This document shows positions 12,076-24,100 of a stretch of 64,000 bases of DNA, in pieces. Under the pieces are notes generated by a model that was not told the origin of the DNA, did not search any database, and was given only the letters and a program-made list of their open reading frames with translations. A program made the position numbers and the translations under genes. Position 1 is the stretch's first letter; each line of letters starts with the position of its first letter. This DNA comes from Dromaius novaehollandiae (lineage: Eukaryota > Chordata > Aves > Casuariiformes > Dromaiidae): positions 137,350,721 to 137,414,720 of the forward strand of contig NC_088098.1 of the NCBI RefSeq assembly GCF_036370855.1, written 5' to 3'.

Positions 12076-12100
12076 AAAAAAATACTGTTTTCTTTTCTAG

Positions 12101-12137
12101 TTTACCTTGATCACCAGAACAAACTCCACAAGAGATG
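12101..12137 (+). CDS. GEMIN8: GEMIN8 start-codon exon (mostly 5' UTR)
   Basis: A pyrimidine-rich acceptor (TTTTCTTTTCTAG) ends at 12100 and a good donor GTAAGC starts at 12138, enclosing a 37-nt exon. Its last three bases are ATG (12135-12137). Spliced to 14784, where the reading frame is phase 0, the ATG is in frame and the +4 base becomes G, with G at -3, a strong Kozak context. An in-frame TGA at 12108-12110 closes the frame upstream, so this is the only start if the exon is used. The next exon has no in-frame ATG until the conserved region is already under way. RNA evidence would be needed to confirm the exon. Confidence 0.7.
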
Positions 12138-15100
12138 GTAAGCAGTCTTTATGGGTGTCTGTGTGATAAACTAGTCCTATTTATGGGAAATGCATATAAA
12201 CACTTTTACTGAACTGTTAATACAGACATGTACAGATTATATATGAAAGGAACTAAACTGCATTCAAAATAGAATTCATATTACAACACTATATGATTTG
12301 TCTACCCTTGGGAAGACTCCAGAGACATAACAGGAAAAATAACTGAGGACGTTGATCATTTGCCTTAGATTTACAGCTTTTGTTCACTTGAGGAAATCTC
12401 TTATTTCCATTTATTTCACAGCTGAAAAAGCACAGACATAGAACTAAGTTAGACTTTAAGGTATTCCTTTCCTTTCTCCACCCCAGTGTAAAACATTTCC
12501 GTAACTTTTCTTTTTGAACAGATGGATTTTTAAAATTCAAATGTAAAAGAGGTTTTCAGGGGTCACTTTGAACAAAAAAAAAGCCACAAAAAGTATTTGG
12601 ACAGGCACCAGCATCACAGTTCTGCCTACATGAACTGGCTTGTTGTCTTCCTTTCCCTGAAATTAACAACTGGAGCTAGTCACCTAGGCAAATCAACCAG
12701 CTGGATTCCAGAGCTTTCAGTAATGTTGTCAAGGCCCTTTTTAGAAACATTTAAAAGGAACTGAAGGTAACTTTTGAGCTCTAGAAGAGTGTGTTGTCCT
12801 CTTTGGAAATATATAGAGTGTATGAGATGTCATCTTTTGTTAAGCTGCGTGAACTACTCTATTATGTTCTAAAACTGGATTTTTAAGTAGCAGAAAAAAT
12901 AAGCAAAATGTTCTAAAACTAACCCGTGAATTTATCAGATTTGACAACAGGACCTTCTCATCTGACTGCTGAAGGGTGAGGAGTCAGTCTGACATTCTTA
13001 AGCAAAGCAAGAACAATAAATAAGGAAAGCATTGTACATCCTAGTTTTTAGGGGTTGGATGATTAAGAATGGGTAAATTCTATGTGGAAGGTAGGTGATT
13101 TTCTTGGGAATAAATCTGAAATGAGTGGTCTTGTAGCAGGGCAGTGCTAGACTAAGAGGACAATCAGCCCAATAAAGTCTCACCTCCATGAACTGTTACT
13201 TTTCAGGAAAGATAATTTGGGTGTTATAGTTGCATGGCTGAACCCCATAGTCCTTTCACAGATAGGATGCCATTTTTGATCAGAGTTTCTTGAGCCATGT
13301 ATTTTTGTATTGTTTTTTCTCCAAGAAATATATTGGCTGGAGATCTTTTGTACCTAAAATCACTTAGCAATAACCTTGAAAGGAAACAATATTTATAGAC
13401 CTCTTCTGAGGTAATGGGCTCAATTTTTGCAGAAAGAAGGGACAGCTATTATTGCAAGCTCCAACATTTGCATTTTTGTCTGAGAACCAGGAAGTGAAAA
13501 CAAACGTAAGTAAGTGAAATTAACATCATGTATTGCTAGCATTGACGGGAAAGTATATCTTAAGTTTGTTTAATACCCCGTCCTCCAAGATCATTCTTTT
13601 AAGGCTACAGAGTGGTGCCAGTTCAGACCAGGAAAACACATTTCAAGGAAGTTTTTTTTATCTGGTATGTTCCTTTTTTAAAAAAACTAATAAAGGACCA
13701 TAAATGCCACATTCACCTCTGAAAGCCTCAGCTAATCTTCACATAGTTTGAGTATATGCCAAAGCATGGTTTAATTAAAATTTTTCTGATTTAAAAGTAC
13801 AGGCATTCCATTTGCACCCTGATAGAAGCTTTTTCTCTGGAAATTAAGATGTGAAAAAAGCCTCACTTGCCATGTATGTTTTGGCTGTGTTCTAGGCCCT
13901 AGTTTACCGTATGGCTTTCTTCAAGAGCTTCAGTGTCCCTTCTTTTTGAGAATAGGATGAGGCGGGAGACAAAATGGCCTGTAGGAAGGGGGATTAAGGC
14001 TGGAAGGACTGTGATTTTTGGTTGCTGGTGAAATACAAACAGAGTGAAAGTGTGCTGTTTCAGGTTAACTAAGATTAGCTGGAGGACAGGAGATGATGTG
14101 TTTCATTTTATCCCTGAAGACCTATCTTTCCGTGTACTTTATCATTGGGATTTTACTGCTCCTTTTCATATGTTGGTTGTTGAGTACAAGAGGGAGATTT
14201 ACTGGCAGCTCAGCACTTGGCTAAATACAGTCTTGTTTTTGATCGAAACCATGATGGATATATGAACCTGACTAAATTGCCATTTGACCTTTTCTGTGAA
14301 ACTTATCTTGGCAGGCAGATGGAGGAAATGTGTTACTGGATGAAATTAATGCCTTTGTTTAATATGGAGGAATTTTACTCTTGTGTTTTCTGTCTGTGGA
14401 TTTGGAAAGCAGGTGTAGGTTGTCATGCATACACCTTGGAATGATCCAGTTCTTGCAATTCATGGTGAGCGGTTAATGAAATGCAGAATACATCCACTTC
14501 CACTATAGTAGCAGGAGCACTTGGGAAAATATCTTCTGTATACTACTACTTTATTGGTAATTCTTTATTGGTAGTTGATGAGGAAAAAAGTCTGTTGTAA
14601 GAGTAATAAAATGTAATGCCCTTGCATGGTATTAATACTTAACATTCTCATTCAGATATACATCGTTTATCCTAGAAAAAGAATGACTGATGATTTAAAG
14701 GCAAACTTAGGGCTTGTTTTTACAGTGTTTCTCCTCTCAGTTACTGTTTGCTTTCTTTTTTTTTTCCCCTCCCTGCTCCCCAGGAGAAATTGCCACAGGA
14801 AGACACTGAGCCATGGTATTTTCAGCAAGTGTATGCAAGATACTGGAAGCATTATGATCTAGCCATGTGCTGGATGCACAAACACCAGAAAGCTTACAGG
14901 AAAGCCATGGAGTCCTTCTATGACTTACTGTGGCATCCTTCTGCAGCCTCTCCAACTAGCCGTTACTCAGATTGGGATGGAAATGACATACCACATACCC
15001 GCAACTGTTTTTCCAGCTACAGCCCATGTGGCAAAGCTAAATACCATGGTGGAGCTCAGCAGTACAGGAGTGCCCAACCGCGGAGGGAGGATGCTGACAG

Positions 15101-18100
15101 GGACTCGGAAATGGAGGAGGGCTCTGAGTCCGAAGAGGAGATAGAATATGACTTGAGTAACATGGAGATCACAGAAGAACTTCGACAGTTTTTTGCACAG
15201 ACAGAGAGGCACCGGGAAGAACTGCGTAAGTCCGTATTTGTCGTATATTTTCTGGTGCTTGGTGGCTCTTGCATTGGGTGATGGATAGCTTCAGTGTTTA
15301 GAGTGTAACAATTTACGAAAGTGGGGGGCACCACAAGTGAGTAAGCTAGACAGAATGAACCAGGCAAAACTTGTGGGCGTGCTTAGGTCAGTACCATTTG
15401 TTAGAAATAAGGCTCAAAAAACATTTGAAGCTTTTTCTGTGAGAGAGAAAAGATGATGACTGTAAAGAGGAGAAGACAATATTCATCTTCAGTTCTGAAA
15501 AAAATTTGTCCATGCGTGGAATGTTGCGTGCTCTTCTTAGTTGCATGGATGGCACTGGTATTTTATTTCAGAATTCATTCTTTTAAGAGTCACTCGATGA
15601 GTCTTTTGCAGCTTGTTGCCTTCCATTTCTAACTGTTCTTTGGTTTATCTCACAGAGATTTGCTTAAATTTTAAAACAATATTTAATCAGCCAGCTTTTC
15701 CATCGAAAGTGTATATACATATACTTGTATTTCAAAATCCAAAACTAATTCATGCCAAATTTTAAAACTAGAGTTAAAGGTTTAAGTTAGCTGAAGGACT
15801 TTTTAATGGTATTCAGTCTAAAATATTGTCAAAACTCCAGAATTTTTAAGGTTAAATCTGATTACGTGATATATCTCTGAAAGGGGAACCCAGAGGAAGC
15901 ACTTTACTACAACCCTGGAGTAAATCTCAATGTACTTTATAATGTGGATCAGCCATTTTATTTGTTGTTCTTTGGCTAACCCAACAGCAAAATTCCAAGA
16001 CCTTTCTCTTCTCCCCTTGCATCCCTCGGGTCCTCTGCATTCTGTACTGTACCAGAAGTTTTTGTTTGTTTTGCATCTTGATCTGGACCCAAGTCCTTAT
16101 GCAGAGGACATAAGACAAAGACTTGAGATTTTTTTCAGGTCTTGATCCTCAGACTTATTGGTCATTTTCATTTCTGTGAAATCTTAAGGGAAATAAAGGA
16201 TTATGTTGTACTTTATTGGCAGTTTACTGCATATACAAATGTTGCAGGCAAATTTATGATCTGTTTTAAGAAAACAGCACGATGAAAATAACTCTTCCCA
16301 TGTAAGTCACATAGGAAATACCCAGAATTAATGTTTAATAGAACTTGTTATGTATACTGAAAGAGAGAAATGCTCTAAAAATGCAGAATAAAAGCAATGA
16401 TTGGGAGGGAGAGTTAAAATTATGTTAAATTCTTTGATCAGAGAGTATCTAGTGAACTGAGACACTCCATCTTAACTTCATACTTCCTTCAGGATGATGC
16501 ACAGCTTCTCTAGTTAGCAGAGGAATGTGAGTTAAGGCGCGCAGTGGTAGTGCCTGACATGCAGCCCTTTCTCATCAGCATAGTTCTGCTTTTGCAGAAT
16601 GAGTTTGCTATTCTCTGTTGAAATGTTCCTTTAAAGCAGTACAGGATGCTTTGAGATGCATGGCTAAGTCTAGAAATGCAGTACGCTTTCTTTGGATTTA
16701 TTCTCTTTATGGTTAGTGCTGTTTAAAGGTGTGTTAATGATTAAAGTGGTGTGCTGGAAATTGGGAAATCTGGGCTCAGAGACTCTGTCACAAATATCCT
16801 ATATAACCTTGGTATAGATATTTTATGTCTTCCTGACCCCTCTCTTGCTGTTCTTGCTAAAAATATGATTTGATTCTTCATGATGAGCAAGTGGATCAGG
16901 AAGAGGCTTGTGACTGAGAACAGAGAGGTTTGACCCTTGTTCCTTCTGCCACAGAGGTACTTGGAACCTTTTGGAATAATTAGGTCTCAACTCTGTTCCA
17001 CTTACTAGCCTAGTTCTGGGTAAGTGTTATTCCATTCACTTCAGTGACAGTATTGCAGATCTTGATGCAAATGAAAGCAGACTCTGGCCTTTAGTTTCTG
17101 TGTTCCTCAGTTTCTTTGTAGTTTCCCTGATAAAGTGAGGGTAATAATAATTGACTATAATTCTTCAAAGCAAGCAAAAATAAACAAGTACGGTGCTTGG
17201 TTTAATTGAAACTTAAAAGTGTTACAGAACTCTTGGGTGAATGGTGCTATCTAAATGCTAATTTTGTGAGTAATTAAAAATACACTATGAGCTTGTGCAG
17301 AAATAGTTTTGTTTCTTTCAATGGGGAGGAAGGAAAATAAAATACATTTTTAATTCTGTTGAAGTTTATCAGAAGAAATAATATAAGCAGCAGCAGGAGA
17401 AAAATACTCATTTTCTGAGTAGTATGGAAATGATGAGCTGTATGGAGACCCTGCTGAAGGCAGTACTACTCTACTTTTATGGGATAGTGTTATTCATTAT
17501 CCTGGGTCTATTTTTAAGCAAAATGAAATTTAGGGGTTCATTAAGCTGAGACCAATGACACTGTCAGTTAGATCTTTCATAATGTGTTGAAGACTCATTT
17601 TAGCTTTTTTATCAGTCCTCAAGGAAAATGGAGAAAATGCAGACAACACACAAAAAACACAGTTACTTAATATTTTCTCTCTGACATGTTTTACTTTCAA
17701 TCCCTAACTGTAAGTCTTGAGCGGTAACCCTCCACTGTAGGAGCACATCTGTAATGGAACATGGACTTTGTAAAGCTCAGCAGTGCCTGAAATTTAGGCA
17801 TCCATGTCTGAAAGAGATGTTTGTAATGCTGAGATAAGTGTTTAAGTTTTCTCTAAACTGAGTGGAAAGATTTGGACATGTCAGAGAAGAATACACAATA
17901 GCCACCTTGATAAACAGAGGAAGTACAAGCCAGCTGTTAGGACACGTTAAGGGGAGGGCTCTGCGTGAAGTTTTCTTTCTCTGCCATAGATAAAGGGCTC
18001 CAGGTGGAGTTCACAGCCTTTGACCTCTGCACTGTGCTGTGCATTTGGGAGCAGACATCTGTTTCGCTCTTGTTTTAAAATGAATGCTATGCAAGAATTT

Positions 18101-21100
18101 GTTATATGTTAATTGACAACTTACTGAAGTGTATGAAGGTGTGTGGGAAACAAATAGTAATGGGCCAAAAAGAAAGGGGAATTTCACGTAAAAGGAAGAG
18201 TAGTGGTACGGAGGGTAGAGGACTGATTTACCTTTGAAGGATGACTGACAATAGTCTGATGTTTTTGAAGCCCTGCAAAATAAGGAAATACTACACAGCC
18301 TTAATGCAGAATGTTTGGGGCATGTGCATGATGGGAGTCTTGATTTACCAAGTTAGATATGGTTGATTCCCCCACAGAATCCATGTGTCATCCACATATA
18401 AAAAGATATGGAAATGGACTAAAGTGAATCCTAGTTCATGTCAAACTCACTTCTAATGCCTGATGTAAAATCTGCTGGAGGTAACAGTGATCACTGACAT
18501 CAGCAGAGAGGATCTTACAGACTGCAAGTGCGGGAGACTTAAACAGGGCGAAGGTGGAGGCAGAAAAGGCAGTGGTATCTGGATGGTGTAACACCAGTAT
18601 TAGCATTAATTGCAAAGAGAGGAGTTTGAAAGTGAAGAAAGCTGCCATGTCAGACTAACAGAAGAAGAAAACTTCAGGGTTTTTTTCATTTTTCAGTAAC
18701 TACCACAGACTTCAAGAACATGCAGATTTCTAAATTATGTACTAAATTTTGTTTTCTCAGTGAGCATTTGCAGTGATTCGCTGACTTGTACAGTAAAGCC
18801 TTTGAAACTGGCAAACTCCGAGTCTCTCTTGCATGATTTAACACTTCAGCAGGGGGGCTTTTCACAAACAGTTTTTTTTTCTTTTTTGGTCTTTGAATTC
18901 AGGTCAAGTTCTTCTTAGTTTTTAAATTATGTCATGTGTTGCAGTCAAGTTATGTCTTGCTGGAATGCCCCAAACTAATCATGAGCAGAGTTTTACTGTA
19001 TGAACTGAGTCAGACACATTAATGCACAACAAACCTATCTCATGCTGAAAATATGCTGCAAACAAAGCCATTCAATTAAAATCCCTTACAGACAGTTTAA
19101 TTTCTTTCCTACAGTAGGTTATAAAGAATCTTCAGTTATTTCTTTGTATGCCACCATCGCGATTCCCTTATTTTATCCTTTTTTTCCTGTTGTCAGGCTA
19201 GCCCGTTTTGGTTCTTCCTGTAACTGGTGATGCTAGTATACTTTGCTTTTAGTTGCAAGTCTTCCCTCGGGCTGGTGAAAAGCAGGAAGTCCTTTTGCTG
19301 CATTATCACACCTGTCAGACCTAGCTAGTGTACTTTTATTGCCCAAGCATCCTCGATGTAAAGGACAGAATACAGTAAGTAGCCTTTTTATATTTGCAAG
19401 TAGCTTTTAAGAATTAAAAGGACCAAAAGCCAAGAAAAGAAAATTCCCAAGTCTAACAACTTGGTAATTGTCTAGTTGCACATATTTTATTTATTACACT
19501 TTTAAATTTAGCCTTTGAAATATGTAGTTTGTCTTTATGCTGTTTTTCTTTTTTCCCTTTTTTCACATAAATGGTATTAAAGAGAAAACAACTAATATAA
19601 TTGAGTTAATACAGCATTACAAGTGCATAGAGAACCATTCTGTAGTAGTCAGCAGGCAATGAGATAGTGTCCTTTAGTTAAAAACAAAGAGGAGCAAAGG
19701 AAACTACAGTCATGTCAGTTCATTAATGAAGGATAATGGTCTGTCAGTTGTTAACGCCATGACTAGTTTTTTCCGTTAAAGCCTCTGTTTGTATTGCCAA
19801 CACATACCCTCCGGCTTTTCCCAAAATAATATTACGTAAACTTAAAATTTTCAAGCCAGATGGAAAACCGCTAAAAAAAATGAAAGGAAATTGTGAACGA
19901 AGATGTTTGTCTCAAATCTGCAATTTGTAGTATTTTTCCCCTCAAGTTTCTTTTTCTCTGAAAGATAACTGTTGCCTCTGCCTGTTCCATGAAGTGAGTG
20001 TGATGGAATTTTCCATGTTTTTAACTTACTTGCATAGTACCAAATCCATGAAGCATTTGATTTTATTCTTCTTTAAAGCCTTTGTGGTGCTTTGGAAAGT
20101 ATTGACAGCTATACGGGTTGTTTGCCACCATGGGTTTTTTCCTTTTTCCTTCTGTTCTGGTAAATGCTTCTCCCCGTTTCTCCTCTGCGTCTTTTCCACT
20201 GGACTTGAGTTCAGATTCTTGTTTTTGGTCTCCAGCATCTCCTTCACTTCTGCTGTACCCTAGCCTGTCAAAGCAGTGTAGATGCTGACCTTACAAATGT
20301 CCGCTTCGCTTTCATGGCTTTGCCAGCCCTGTTTCACATGAACAAAATTTTTTCACTGAATTGTTGAAGCATCTGAGAAATGCCTGTGACATAAGTTTTC
20401 TTTGCAACGTGTATGGATGCTTAAGAGATGACTTTGAGACATGTTCGTTCGTGAACTGAAGGAGAAAAGTGGAAACCTCTCCCTTTGTACCATATCCCTG
20501 CTCTTGAAGATTGAACGTTTTATCAGGCTTGCATTTGTAGACTTCTCTGTAAAGTTTCAGAAGGTAAATGATATTTCCTGTAGCAGCAGAATGTTATCGA
20601 GTGTACACACTTTTCCAGTATAGAGGTTGTGTTGTTTGGTACTGGAAGCCAAGAGCAGAAAAATGCCTCCCTGAGAGGGAAACAAGGAAGAGTGCCACAA
20701 TCTCCACCACATTTATATTGGAAAAAAAATCTGAATTTGCAAAAATACAGATTCTGGATTGCATTTGGAAAGCAACAGTTGGCCATAGTTTTATATCAGT
20801 TTCTTAAAGGACAAAGTTTTCTTTGTACTAAGAGTATCAGTTTGGGAACACAGACTTTCCTAGAGTATTTTATAGTCAAGAAAATGTCCTTGTATCTCAT
20901 ACTCGAAACAGAGCTTGAGCTTGGAAAAATGTATAGCTTTGCTGTGCCCTGAGGCTGTGGGCCTGTGACTTTCCTAGCAATCCAATGCATTCTGCAAGCA
21001 GTGGGCATTTTGCTATACAGATGTACCTGCTGCTCTAGGAATTAATGGAAGAGAGATAGTAGATAGCTTAAGGTGCTGCTGAGGAAGTGGTGAGCTTTCT

Positions 21101-24100
21101 GTATTACTGGACCAGATACAGTTTCTGCAGTGGCTGTCCTTCGCTGCATGCTCAGGAGAGTCGTGTGAGGGTTAATATATAGAACTGGAAATTGGGATAT
21201 GTAAAGTCTTGTTTGTTCTTTGCCTAAGGCTGAGGCTCTTTGACAATATGGACATCCCCTAAAAGTATGTGAGTGAGAGACCAGGCTTTCTATCATTTTC
21301 CTGTTAGGTGCTAAAGCGTGGCCCAAGTCAGAGCTTGTAGGTGGTGTGTCTGAGGGTGCTGTGGACTGAACTCCTGTACGCACAACCTGGGCAGTACGGT
21401 AGAGCTGAGCCCTGGAACACTGCTGCCCTGTCTGCCAGCGGCTGCTGGGCTCAGCTCTTCCTGAGCATGCTGTGGGTGACTGGTGCTTGAGCTGAAGCAG
21501 GTTTATAGCTGGCTGCATTGGGAGAAGAAGCTCCTGTGGTTCAGCATACCTGTATCGTAGACACTGATTTGAGAGGAATGCTGAAGTGGCAAGCACCTCT
21601 GTTTCCTCCCACGTTTGATGGAAACAAAGAATGTCTTGGTGGCTGTCTTATTAGGAGAACATGAAACTTTAGAAACCTCTGTTTGAATATGTCACCTTTT
21701 TTTGTCTGCCCCAGTGTATTCTCAGTAAAGACAGTGGTTTGGTGGTTTGTTGAGAGGCTCAACTTGTTCATGTTTATAAGGGATTTTGAGTACCTCATCT
21801 GAAAGTAAGCAAAAGGCTTGAGTGGTAGAAGAACAAAGAGTATGGTCTGAGAAGAGTAGTTAATCCCAGCCTTTTGCTTGGCTTTTAAGTTAGATGTCAT
21901 CTCCACGACCAAAAGACATACTATGGACATTTTCTTTACTGGACAAGCACGGAATTTGAACTACCCATTCTCCCAGAGGGCTTTTATCCCGAAGTTATTC
22001 ACGAATCAGTAAGTCATGGGTCGACAAGAACAGTTAGGTAATCTAGTAAATCAGTGCTGTGGTAAATTTCCGTCTGACTGGAATTGCTTCTTGAGGGTAT
22101 GAGAATAAGACATACAGGATGGGGCAGATCATTGCCCCTCTCAGCTGCACCTGTCTTTTACCATCCATGTGCCACAACTTTTTTCAAGAGCTCTTTCTCC
22201 ATAGTTGGTGATTTCAGAAGGATCTTGTGGAAACGTGTCAATGGCTTGCTGTTGTGTGCATTGTCACTTTTACAGCTCTGATGCATCACTATTGAGATTT
22301 GCTCTTCACAAAGAAAATACATGAAGTAAATCAGTTTTAGGTCAGACAAGCAGAGTGCCAGTGCCCGCTTTGTGTCCATGCGGGCTCCAAGGCTCAAGTG
22401 CATTGCTGTGTACCTGGGCTCTGCATAGCTTTGTCAAGGAACCTCCAAGCAGATCCCCAGGCCGAGAGACCATGTGTGGAAAAGGAATCCCTCCCCAGCC
22501 TTGTTGTAAGAGCAAAAATAGCTTTGAGAGGGCTGTTACAGAAGGCTGCCTTGTATGGGAACAGCTTGGTGGGGCTAAGGGCAAAGACCCTACTTTTACT
22601 GAGAACTGGTGCTGGTAACTTTCTGAAGGCAAGTCTGCCTGCTTGCTTATTCCATTAGCATCTGCAGCTGCTCTGAGTGGCTCCCCTAGTTTTCTCTTCA
22701 TTCTTTGTCCCTGCAGGGGAGCCTGTGAATGCAGCTGCTGTGGAAAAGAGCAGGTGAGACCATGCTGAGAGACATGGCACTAGAGAAAAGTTGTATAAAA
22801 GCAGCTCTGTGCTAGCCACTGGTCTCGGGCAGTCTCTTCACAGTTAATGCACTTTTCCATTGCCTCTAAACTTCGTTGATTACTGGTTCCATGTAGGTGC
22901 CACATGCAGCATTTCTGGATCCCCAAATGGTTTTATTTTAGGAGAGAGCTCTGACTCAGTTCTGTGCTGATGACTCTGAATTCATACCTCTTTAGCATCA
23001 TACTCTCAACCTTGTAAGTGAACAGTGACAGTCCAAGGGACGGAGCATGGGAGCAAAGTATCTGAAGTATTTAACATTTGAAATCTTTTTTTTATATATA
23101 TATATAAACCTCTCATACAGATTTGCTTGAAGATGCATAAGTTGCCCCTGCTGATTTTTAATAGGGTGTCATTAATGCCAAAACTTCAGAGACACCATTT
23201 GCTTGTCACCATCTTTCACTGTTTGTTGGTCTTATGAGAAACATCCAGATGGAATTCTTGTCCATTGTCATGATGGAATTGTTGGAGCTCTGGAGGCAGA
23301 AAGTGAGAGTTCAGGGACTTCTGCCTGGGTCTTTTCGAAATTCAGTTCCTCCCATGCTCAAAATCAAGTGAGAGAGACAGACAGAGGCTGTTAGGCTACC
23401 CATCTCAGATTTGGGTGACCTTTGCAGACTTCCATCATGACCTTGCACACATCATGTGGACTGGAGCCACAAAAGCTTTCAACATGTGTGGAATTTAGAA
23501 ACAGATATCCGAAAGCATAACTTTTTTCTTCCAGCCATGCCTTCAAAGTAAAGGGGGGCAAGTCATTCATACCCAAAGGAAGACATATCTTAAACCTCAG
23601 TGTGCAAGGGAATGTTGTCAGTCTGTTTTTGCCAGTGGCTAGGTTAAGTGCCTGAGCCACCTTGTGATGCACTCTTCTGTGGATCCCATTCCAAGAAATC
23701 TGAATCACCTTCTACTGTAGGAGTTTGTGCCCAGAGTTGTTTCATGGATTTGGACCTATAATACAGGAATAATAGCCCTTCCATGCCTCTGAGGAACACA
23801 CCATGTGAAGTACTCAATACAGTTTCATCCAGTTGTTCATCAGTGTTACAACTTGTTATTTGCCTTCCAAGTACTGAAACCTGCTTACCCAATGTCAGAG
23901 CTTTCACCTGATATTTTCAAGGAAATACATCTAAGTTGTCAAAATCATGGCGGCAATGTAAGATAAAGAATAAATCTTAAATGGATATTTGTACTGAAAT
24001 TAGATTTGTACTGAAATAAATAACATGGGTATTACACTATTGATTGTTATTGTTCACATTTAGCTGGATGAGAACTTCCTGGGTGTAATTTCATTTTCAA

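Larger units (their letters stand above)
9106..12100 (+). other. GEMIN8: Probable GEMIN8 5' intron, AT-rich
   Basis: No coding exon is recognised. It contains a 19-bp tandem duplication (10427-10464), a possible old palindromic repeat (10690-10770), an imperfect tandem repeat (11113-11160) and an AT-rich low-complexity stretch (about 11963-12075) just ahead of the start-codon exon. Confidence 0.5.

Noticed and set aside
15226-15281. Continuation of the GEMIN8 frame past the exon end to a stop at 15279-15281
   Set aside because: A consensus donor GTAAGT stands at 15226, and the family sequence continues in frame only through the exon at 33453.
22794-22800. TATAAAA word as an intragenic promoter
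   Set aside because: A single 7-base match is expected by chance in an 18-kb AT-rich intron. Nothing downstream supports a transcript.
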